Shown in pieces: positions 1 to 5,767 of a DNA stretch of 16,680 nucleotides. The position numbers were made by a program, and so were the translations under genes. The number at the start of each line of letters is the position of its first letter. The stretch's first letter is position 1. The stretch comes from an uncultured Prevotella sp. GTDB lineage: Bacteria; Bacteroidota; Bacteroidia; Bacteroidales; Bacteroidaceae. A model generated the notes under the pieces. It saw nothing but the letters and a program-made list of their open reading frames with translations, was not told the origin of the DNA and searched no databases. The stretch lies in contig CAKQEI010000056.1 in assembly GCA_934230115.1 (NCBI GenBank), positions 1 through 16,680 of the forward strand, given 5' to 3'.

Positions 1-25
1 CCTTTTTCAAGAATTATAGCCATAA

Positions 26-706
26 TTACATAAATTTAGATGCATACTTACGGCAAATAGGTTCCAAGCCATCTTTATGTGCCTCGCCTACAGCCTGAAA
101 TTTCCACTCTGTACCACGGCGATACAAACGTCCGAACTCAACTCCCTTGTCCGTAGAGAAATCTTCATCCAAGTCATAACGGCAAATAACTTCACCATTA
201 ATTGCATTCTTTATCTGAATATAAGCATCGCGAACTTGTCCGAAATTATATTTCATTCGTGGAGCGTTATGAGGGTCATTTACGTCTGACGGGCTCCAAT
301 AGATACTTGCTGTGAAAAGGATTTCCTTAACATGAGAAGATGTCTTGGTCAAATCAACCTCAATCTCTTCATTACCTTCACCTGTGTCATCGTCATCATC
401 GCCAAGATCATCCACAGAGCCAAGAACACTCTTATCTACAGAAATAGGACGCATAACAGCATTGCCATCTTCGTCGTAAAGTGGTTTTCCATTCTCATTT
501 AATGCCTGCACTTGATTGCCGGATCCATAGAAGACGAAATCATATTCATTTTCTATCTGTCCATTACTTCCCAACAAAAAAGTTGAGGCATCCAAATCGT
601 ATGCAGGATCAGCATTGGGATTCACTTTCCAACCCATCTCAACTTTCAAACGAGTAAGTCCGACTTCTATCTCCACTCGCTGTCCTTTTATTAAGTTTAT
701 TGCCAT
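26..706 (-). CDS. TerD-family protein with acidic insertion
   Basis: A 226-residue TerD-domain protein. Visible family hallmarks are an N-terminal NLIKGQRVEIEVGL segment, the YDLDASTFLLGSNGQI calcium-binding-type motif (about residues 36-51), an acidic VDLTK segment, ILFTASIY, the NFGQVRDAYIQI strand and a second YDLDEDFS acidic motif followed by EFGRLYRR and EWKFQAVGE near the C terminus. TerD proteins are Ca2+-binding cytoplasmic proteins of the tellurite/chemical-stress (Ter) systems; their biochemical activity is not settled. Canonical members are about 190 residues. This one is longer because of an insertion around residues 72-112 that includes the run GDDDDDTGEG. It lies 6 nt downstream of a second TerD-family gene on the same strand, so the two are almost certainly cotranscribed. 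The stop (TAA on the minus strand) is at 26-28 and the gene is complete. Confidence 0.93.
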   Translation of the reverse strand: MAINLIKGQRVEIEVGLTRLKVEMGWKVNPNADPAYDLDASTFLLGSNGQIENEYDFVFYGSGNQVQALNENGKPLYDEDGNAVMRPISVDKSVLGSVDDLGDDDDDTGEGNEEIEVDLTKTSSHVKEILFTASIYWSPSDVNDPHNAPRMKYNFGQVRDAYIQIKNAINGEVICRYDLDEDFSTDKGVEFGRLYRRGTEWKFQAVGEAHKDGLEPICRKYASKFM

Positions 707-712
707 AAATGA

Positions 713-1285
713 TTATGCAAATTTTTTAGCATATTTATTTACAAGAGCTTGCAAGCCACCTTTGTTTCCATTGCCGATAGCTTCAAACTTCCATTCGCCA
801 TTATGACGATATAGACGACCAAACTCAACTGCTGTTTCTACAGAAAAATCCTCGTCAAGATCATATCGTGCAATTTCTGTATTAGTATTAACATCATATA
901 TGCGGATATAAGAATTGCGTACCTGACCGAAATTCTGACGACGCTCTTCTGCTTTGTAAATGGTCGCAGTGAAGATTATTTCATGTATTTGAGGACTGAC
1001 CTTCGTCAAGTCCACATTCAGAGTTTCATCATCTCCGCCATCGCTATTACCACCAGTTAAATCGTCTCCAGTAGACTCTACAGAACCATCAGGTGCTTTC
1101 TGGTTACCATAGAAGACGAAGAATTCCTGTTGCGGGATTTGACCATTTTCACCTAACATAAAAGCAGATGCGTCCAAATCAAAGTCATAACCAGAACCTT
1201 CATTCGGATCCCAACCAAGTCCTACACCTACAAGTGAAAGACCTTTATCCATACTTATACGCTGTCCTTTTTCGAGATTTATCAT
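713..1285 (-). CDS. terD: TerD-family protein
   Basis: A 190-residue protein of typical TerD length. It starts MINLEKGQRISMDKG and contains GYDFDLDASAFMLGENGQ (about 32-49), TGDDLTGGNSDGGDDETLNVDL (acidic, Ca2+-ligand region), IIFTATIY, NFGQVRNSYIRIYD, the second acidic YDLDEDFS motif and EFGRLYRHNGEWKFEAIG. These are the signature segments of TerD/TerE proteins, calcium-binding components of the tellurite-resistance and general stress systems. The acidic residues that bind Ca2+ in characterised TerD are kept in both motifs. It precedes the longer TerD paralogue by 6 nt and follows the TerB-like gene after a 132-nt gap that has a weak promoter-like box, so it may be read both from upstream and from its own start. 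Which of terD/terE/terX it corresponds to cannot be decided from sequence alone. Confidence 0.94.
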   Translation of the reverse strand: MINLEKGQRISMDKGLSLVGVGLGWDPNEGSGYDFDLDASAFMLGENGQIPQQEFFVFYGNQKAPDGSVESTGDDLTGGNSDGGDDETLNVDLTKVSPQIHEIIFTATIYKAEERRQNFGQVRNSYIRIYDVNTNTEIARYDLDEDFSVETAVEFGRLYRHNGEWKFEAIGNGNKGGLQALVNKYAKKFA

Positions 1286-1328
1286 ATAACAATATATTTT
1301 AAATTAAACTTATTTTTATTTTCACTTG

Positions 1329-1336
1329 CAAAGTTC
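1329..1336 (-). promoter_or_regulatory. weak candidate -7 box for terD genes
   Basis: On the minus strand this reads GAACTTTG, one mismatch from the Bacteroidetes -7 consensus TAnnTTTG, about 44 nt before the terD start. I see no convincing -33 TTTG at the usual spacing. It is the only promoter-like element in the 132-nt gap between the TerB-like gene and terD. Confidence 0.33.
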
Positions 1337-1417
1337 GTTGTTTTGCCACAGACAATAGGTAAATAGCAAACATTACAATCAGAATGTTGTACGAAGCAAG
1401 TTTATTTAGTTGCAAGG

Positions 1418-2812
1418 TTACAACGCTGATATTTTCTGCCATTCTTCCGAATCCGACAACTTGTATATGTCATTAGCGTTTACACCACAGAAGCAGCAAA
1501 GCGAAGGATGTATGTTAACACAATAATTGCCAAACATATTACGCTGAATCATATAGTCATCAACATTAAATAGAATCTCACCTAATGCTTTAAGCTGTTT
1601 TTTGATGAGAGCTATCATTGGAAGTCTGATTTCGGACATGGTAAGGTTTGGAGCATTTTGTGGTTCTCCGCCAAACTTTTTATAGATAAGTTTGTATTTC
1701 TCTTGAACGGCTACCATTCGCTTTTCATATTTTGCAAGTTGACGAGGTGTTGTTGGCTTAGAAAAATTTATTCCCCCGCTTGCTGATTCCAGCAAGAACA
1801 ATGCATATAGAGCTTTTTCTCTTCTATGCAGTTTTTCTAATTTAATATCAGCTTCGGGAAAACGTATGGTTTCTCTGTATACATCAATGACAACTGAACT
1901 TTTTATGCCCTTACGTAACATGTATATGTCAAAAATCTGTTTGTAGAAACCTGTAAATATAAAACGTCCTTTTTCTTCCTTAAGATAATTCAAACGGAAA
2001 TTATGGTAGTGTTCAGAAAATAGATCAAGAATATTCCTTATAGTAAGGATAATCTCTTTATCCAATTCTACTAAAAGAAAATTTGCAATTTCTTTATTGC
2101 AGACAAAAGAATTACCAATTTTAATCATCAAAGAAGGAGCAATTACCGAAAATTCTTTTACTCCCAATTTGCCTGCTAATTGATCCTTACAAAATTCTGA
2201 TGTTGAAAGTCTCTGCAGTTGTTTGGTAACTGTTTCTATCCTTTCAAAGCTTGCATTTGGATATAAAAAGTTAGCAATTCTCAAAAGGTCAATATTAGAA
2301 ATCGTTCTATAGTGTTCTGCGATTTTAGGGAGATATACTAAATCAAAACCAGCGAGACGCACTTCAGCCATTATCTCTCTATACTTTTCATTTATCTCCC
2401 AATTAACATCATTATCAAAATCGCTTTCCACATATAGGATTTGCGTAGGATCAATATAAACACTTGAAGTATCTATTGAGATTATTTTGCATTCAGAATA
2501 GATGCCAAGAGTTAAACTCAAGCGTAATGCCACTAATAGCAAGGCTTCTTCTCTTGCACAAAAACAGTCTGACATTGCAACTTCATTGAATGTAGATATC
2601 AATTCATGTTGCAAGCACTTAGGAGATTCTAACAAGGTGTGTACCGCTTTCGACAAAGTGTAAGAAGCTCCAAGTATCTCGTCCTCTTTTTTGATTGCAT
2701 ACTTTTCACGAATGAAATCAAGTTTTTCCATCTCACGTGTATCAATAATTGCATCAGCCTTTATTAAATCGGAAACTATACGAAATATACTTGCTCTTTC
2801 TGTCTGTTTCAT
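1418..2812 (-). CDS. TerB-like domain protein, function unknown
   Basis: About 464 residues from the ATG at 2812. A GTG at 2833 would add seven residues; the ATG is preferred because MKQTERASIF leads straight into a conserved-looking helix. The first about 110 residues (RIVSDLIKADAIIDTREMEKLDFI, SYTLSKAVHTLL, MSDCFCAREEALLLVALRLSL) have the helical pattern and acidic early motif of TerB/DjlA-like domains, an inference from pattern. The middle is unrecognised. Around 330-420 is a segment beginning LHRREKALYALFLLES and a helix NLTMSEIRLPMIALIKKQL, which may be another helical domain. The C terminus contains a cysteine cluster, SLCCFCGVNAND. No signal peptide or membrane segment is seen, so it is probably cytoplasmic. 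It lies immediately downstream of the NusG-like gene and upstream of two terD genes, which supports a Ter-system role. The exact function is unknown. Confidence 0.8.
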   Translation of the reverse strand: MKQTERASIFRIVSDLIKADAIIDTREMEKLDFIREKYAIKKEDEILGASYTLSKAVHTLLESPKCLQHELISTFNEVAMSDCFCAREEALLLVALRLSLTLGIYSECKIISIDTSSVYIDPTQILYVESDFDNDVNWEINEKYREIMAEVRLAGFDLVYLPKIAEHYRTISNIDLLRIANFLYPNASFERIETVTKQLQRLSTSEFCKDQLAGKLGVKEFSVIAPSLMIKIGNSFVCNKEIANFLLVELDKEIILTIRNILDLFSEHYHNFRLNYLKEEKGRFIFTGFYKQIFDIYMLRKGIKSSVVIDVYRETIRFPEADIKLEKLHRREKALYALFLLESASGGINFSKPTTPRQLAKYEKRMVAVQEKYKLIYKKFGGEPQNAPNLTMSEIRLPMIALIKKQLKALGEILFNVDDYMIQRNMFGNYCVNIHPSLCCFCGVNANDIYKLSDSEEWQKISAL

Positions 2813-2833
2813 GATTCTAACTTTTAAATACAC

Positions 2834-3565
2834 TTATACATTCTCAACAAATGCGCTCGGCACATACGCCGTACATATAGTAAATAGTCCATCAACAACT
2901 ATACCCACACGCTGTTGGCTGTGATAACGTGCTACCATTCCCATCACCCCTTTGAATTTACCGTCAATTATACGTACTTTCTGTCCTTGTTTGAATTTCT
3001 CTACTTCTTTTGTCGAAACTACCACATCATCTGAATCAGCTTCACAAATAATCTTTAGACTGTTCATTTGACTGTCAGGCACAACCAATGGTTCCTTGAC
3101 AATCTTGTTGCCAACATGAATATGACGATAATAAAAGCGGAGGAAAGGAAGGTTAACGTTGTCGTAGACAAAAGTCTTGAGTTCTTCTTCTGTACCGTAA
3201 GCAAAGAAGATGTTAGGAATTCGTGATTCTTCAACATTAATATGTTTACCATCAACAATCTTAATGCTCTTCAAGGTAGGATAAAAAGCTACGACATTTT
3301 TGCTAATAAGATAATCGTATGCTTTCTTCTCTCTGCCGTATGTGGTGCGGAGGGCATACCAATGAGGAATGTCTTTAACATTCTGTTTAGGGGCTACTGA
3401 TGTTCTCAACAATATACTATTTGTGGACACCCCAGTTTGTGAGTTCATAGGTTTTATAGGTTTTTGAACTTCGGGGAGGACGTTGGAGGCAAGTCCAGCG
3501 CATGGAGGAGATTGATTTTCTCCTACTGTGATTTTTACATCTGATGTGGTGCAATATTTTTCCAT
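2834..3565 (-). CDS. NusG-family (UpxY-like) transcription antiterminator
   Basis: A specialised NusG paralogue. After an N-terminal extension of about 65 residues, the NGN domain begins with HWYALRTTYGREKKAYDYL and runs through VAFYPTL, SRIPNIFFAYGTEEEL and LPFLRFYY. A C-terminal KOW domain follows: EKFKQGQKVRIIDGKFKG, VGIVVDG and YVPSAFVENV. Proteins of this type (UpxY in Bacteroides, LoaP and RfaH elsewhere) ride on RNA polymerase to read through terminators in their own locus. The reading frame is open back to an ATG at 3649, but that start would place codons across a U7 tract and a candidate terminator (3611-3702). I therefore prefer the ATG at 3565 (243 residues); 3448 is a further possibility. 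UpxY genes usually lead capsule operons. Here the downstream neighbours are a TerB-like gene and two terD genes, and the stop is followed at once by the TerB-like gene, so an operon is likely. Confidence 0.88.
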   Translation of the reverse strand: MEKYCTTSDVKITVGENQSPPCAGLASNVLPEVQKPIKPMNSQTGVSTNSILLRTSVAPKQNVKDIPHWYALRTTYGREKKAYDYLISKNVVAFYPTLKSIKIVDGKHINVEESRIPNIFFAYGTEEELKTFVYDNVNLPFLRFYYRHIHVGNKIVKEPLVVPDSQMNSLKIICEADSDDVVVSTKEVEKFKQGQKVRIIDGKFKGVMGMVARYHSQQRVGIVVDGLFTICTAYVPSAFVENV

Positions 3566-4053
3566 ATCGTGATGGTATCTTATCAAAGACTTGACTTGAT
3601 ACTCAGACACAAAAAAAGCGTGAGTCGTCCTGTTGTCCGTCCCACACATCGAGGCTCTAGCACTGCCTATCTAAGTTGAACAGACAACGTCAGAGCCCAC
3701 GCCGATATGATATACGCAGCCGTAAAGAGACCTCCGTAAACAGATACAATACACCCATAAGGATACAATACGTGCTTACAAGGTCTCCACGGGATTGATG
3801 TAATCACATCCCGGAACATCTACCGTTGCTACGTTCAAGACTTAGATTGTTGAATTTGCTAGATTCGATGTGTCTCAAACTTAGCGTTGAGTAAACGCCT
3901 TAAATATGTCTTAGACTATCTTCCCACCCAAGCCCGCTTTGCATAGATATGTCTTGCGACTTCACCACACTCGGCACGGCGTGAGCTATCTCATTATATA
4001 CCAATGCAAAAGTTATTCTTGCACTAATATTTTTGCTGAGACATGATAGTCTA
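3566..4053 (-). ncRNA. long structured leader RNA of the NusG-like gene
   Basis: A transcript starting near 4053 would have about 490 nt of leader with many self-complementary segments. (1) An 11-bp perfect stem joins its extreme 5' end, CTTAGACTATC (4055-4045), to GATAGTCTAAG (3920-3910). (2) Nested inside, ATGTCT (4044-4039) can pair with AGACAT (3954-3949). (3) A GCGTT/AACGC hairpin lies at 3884-3898. (4) A CGGGAT/ATCCCG hairpin with an inner TGAT/ATCA lies at 3790-3813. (5) GAGACCT (3787-3781) pairs with AGGTCTC (3733-3727), extended by further pairs, and encloses two copies of GTATTGTATC. (6) A candidate terminator and alternative stem lie at 3611-3702. No long reading frame fits this stretch. 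It lacks the marks of tmRNA or RNase P RNA. I infer a cis-regulatory leader controlling entry into the NusG-like/ter operon; it could also release a stand-alone small RNA by termination. Confidence 0.62.
3611..3702 (-). terminator. candidate attenuator terminator in the leader
   Basis: On the minus strand, GCGTG (3702-3698) pairs with CACGC (3622-3618), which is followed directly by seven T (3617-3611). Inside, GTTGTCTGTTC (3688-3678) pairs with GGACGGACAAC (3642-3632), 11 bp with two G-U pairs; a 9x9 internal loop separates the two stems. GGGCTCT (3698-3692) can instead pair with AGAGCCT (3658-3652), which is topologically incompatible with the 11-bp stem unless a pseudoknot forms. That is the layout of a terminator/antiterminator switch. 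The five-bp base stem is short, so termination efficiency is uncertain. Confidence 0.5.
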
Positions 4054-4057
4054 AGCA

Positions 4058-4093
4058 CAAAATTACATATTTTCTCTTAAAACTACGAACAAA
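4058..4093 (-). promoter_or_regulatory. promoter of the leader/NusG-like/ter operon
   Basis: Minus-strand TAATTTTG (4065-4058) matches the Bacteroidetes -7 consensus TAnnTTTG exactly. A TTTG (4093-4090) lies upstream with a 24-nt spacer, longer than the usual 19-21. The predicted start falls at the first bases of the 11-bp closing stem of the leader, which supports both calls. Confidence 0.6.
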
Positions 4094-4214
4094 TATTAGA
4101 AAAATATTACATTCGTCCATATTTTTTCAGAAAACCATTTTAAACAATAGCCTCATATAGCGCATCATAGTTTAAATCTATGACACATTATTATTTAAAA
4201 CAAGGTGATAACCC

Positions 4215-4291
4215 ACGGTATATCCCACAAAATACCGTAGAATACGACCAACGGCTGCTATTTCTATATCATTCAATAGAAATAGCAGCCG
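4215..4291 (-). terminator. two hairpins after the transglutaminase-like gene
   Basis: A perfect 16-bp inverted repeat (CGGCTGCTATTTCTAT 4252-4267 and its complement 4276-4291, 8-nt loop) lies 24 nt past the stop of the minus-strand lipoprotein gene. A second, 7-bp hairpin ACGGTAT/ATACCGT (4215-4221/4232-4238) follows. Neither is followed by a strong T tract, so this may be a factor-assisted terminator or an mRNA 3'-end stabiliser. Confidence 0.55.
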
Positions 4292-4314
4292 AAGCAACAT
4301 TTAGCAAGAGGGCT

Positions 4315-5523
4315 TTACTTCATATACAATTTCAACGTCGTAGTCTGATCTCCCACTTCCACATTCTGTGTCTCCAACACGTCGTTACCATTCATATATT
4401 TAATGGTATACGACTGGTTCTTTTCCACTTTGAAGGTGAGGACATCGTTCATATCCTGAGTGGCACCAGTGCTGCGACCGCCGAAAAGCTTTTCTTCACC
4501 CTTGAACACATCCAAGTTGGTAGCTACACGATCGCCAGAATCTTCTGCATGGTCCTTGTCCTTAAACACCATTACTCTTAAGGCAACGTGTTTGTCGTCA
4601 TCGGGAACAGCCGACAGTTGAGCTCTATATAAGCTGGTGTAGCGGTCGGTTACGTTCTCGGCATGAACATAGCGGAGGTCCATATCCCATACTAAGGGGA
4701 AGTAAGAGCCAGTTGGCTTGAAGGAAGCGGCATATATGGCCTTGCGCAAGTCCTCCTTGATGGCCTTGCCAGCATCAGTAAGGAACCACGACTTATCCAA
4801 GTCTTCAGAAGGATAATACTCAGTAAAGCGCCATTTTCCGTCAATCCACACCTCATTCCAGTTGTGGTTGCCACGATCGTCATACCAAGCAGGAGTGCCA
4901 GCCACACGCGAAGGAATGCCTACAGCACGGAAAGCATCAGTAAGCAAGATGGACAGGCCCGAACAAGAAGCCATGTGCTGACGCATGGACTCATAAGGAG
5001 CCTGGTCGGGTTTCTCACGCTTCGTATTATAATCAACCATCAGTTCGTCGCGCACATTCTTGTTTACAGAATCAATAGCCTCGCGCATCGTCTTACAAGA
5101 AGCCACGTATTTCTTGAAACGATTGTAGAAGTCCTTACGCCAATTTTCGCGGTTCTCGTTCAAGTTGACATAAGCCACCACGTCGTTCAAGAAAATATCC
5201 TTGGGCACATCTTTAGCCCATGGGAATTCAGCTCTCGCCTTATAGGCATACGACACATTCTCCAACAAGAAGTCGGCAGTCAAAGCCTTGGCATCCCTTT
5301 CGGGCATGTAGGAAATAAGGAAAGCCACACCCTCCTTCTGGTCGGCAGGAGCATCCTTCAACGCCTTTTGCAACTCCTTAGCATTATCACCGGCTGTAAC
5401 CATAGCATGGTTCAGCAATTCATGATACTCCTTAGGCACTCCGGCATACTTGCCACCTGAACAAGCAGACAGACCCAATGCCAAAAGCACAACCATACTC
5501 TTAATCTTCATAATTTTCATCAT
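4315..5523 (-). CDS. transglutaminase-like domain lipoprotein
   Basis: A 402-residue predicted lipoprotein. The signal peptide MKIKSMVVLLALGLSAC ends in a lipobox with Cys21. The transglutaminase-like/peptidase core is around residues 180-245: Cys187 in MASCSGLSILLTDAFRAVGIPSRV, then His220 in RGNHNWNEVWIDGKWRFTEYYP. This is the usual Cys-His arrangement of bacterial transglutaminase-like (TGc) proteins. The third catalytic position, normally Asp, appears to be Glu235, a substitution worth noting. N-terminal residues 22-175 are helical and unrecognised. The C-terminal about 100 residues look like a beta-rich domain (LRVMVFKDKD, VLTFKVEKNQSYTIKYMNG), plausibly for carbohydrate or protein binding. 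It is probably attached to the outer membrane or periplasmic face. It has its own promoter, and the upstream neighbour is divergent, so it appears monocistronic. The substrate is unknown. Confidence 0.88.
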   Translation of the reverse strand: MMKIMKIKSMVVLLALGLSACSGGKYAGVPKEYHELLNHAMVTAGDNAKELQKALKDAPADQKEGVAFLISYMPERDAKALTADFLLENVSYAYKARAEFPWAKDVPKDIFLNDVVAYVNLNENRENWRKDFYNRFKKYVASCKTMREAIDSVNKNVRDELMVDYNTKREKPDQAPYESMRQHMASCSGLSILLTDAFRAVGIPSRVAGTPAWYDDRGNHNWNEVWIDGKWRFTEYYPSEDLDKSWFLTDAGKAIKEDLRKAIYAASFKPTGSYFPLVWDMDLRYVHAENVTDRYTSLYRAQLSAVPDDDKHVALRVMVFKDKDHAEDSGDRVATNLDVFKGEEKLFGGRSTGATQDMNDVLTFKVEKNQSYTIKYMNGNDVLETQNVEVGDQTTTLKLYMK

Positions 5524-5552
5524 TAAATCTTTTTTCTAAAGTAAATTTGGAA

Positions 5553-5560
5553 CAAAATTA
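5553..5560 (-). promoter_or_regulatory. -7 box of the transglutaminase-like lipoprotein gene
   Basis: Minus-strand TAATTTTG, an exact match to TAnnTTTG, 30 nt before the start codon at 5523. No clear -33 TTTG is seen. Confidence 0.6.
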
Positions 5561-5669
5561 CATAAAAAGCTTCATATAATATATAGAAAGATTGAAAAAA
5601 CAAAAAGTAAATTAACAACTATGCCCGTATCCAACAGCAATGCTTTTCTGTTGTTTAATCATTGTTGTT

Positions 5670-5701
5670 ATTGCATAATTGACATTTGTTTCGTAATTTT
5701 G
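5670..5701 (+). promoter_or_regulatory. promoter of the symporter gene
   Basis: ATTG (5670-5673), a 20-nt spacer and TAATTTTG (5694-5701) match the Bacteroidetes -33/-7 pattern. The start codon at 5768 is 66 nt downstream. Confidence 0.65.
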
Positions 5702-5767
5702 CAGACGAAAGCCCAATAAGCTGATTTTTTATTTTATAAATGACATTTTATCAATAATACAGAAAAC

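Noticed and set aside
3566..3649. 28-residue N-terminal extension of the NusG-like protein
   Set aside because: It spans the U7 tract of the candidate terminator and is unlike NGN proteins; ATG at 3565 is preferred, though not proven.
3620..4050. Possible tmRNA or RNase P RNA in the non-coding stretch
   Set aside because: Neither strand shows the tRNA-like ends or tag reading frame of tmRNA, nor the conserved GAGGAAAGTCC-type segment of RNase P RNA. The leader interpretation fits the promoter and terminator positions better.
4180..4581. Open frame on the plus strand
   Set aside because: It runs across the hairpins and the 3' end of the transglutaminase-like gene, resembles no known family, and is antisense to a well-supported gene.
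5632..5653. CAACAG/CTGTTG hairpin before the symporter promoter
   Set aside because: Only 6 bp with a 10-nt loop in A+T-rich DNA between divergent genes; likely chance.
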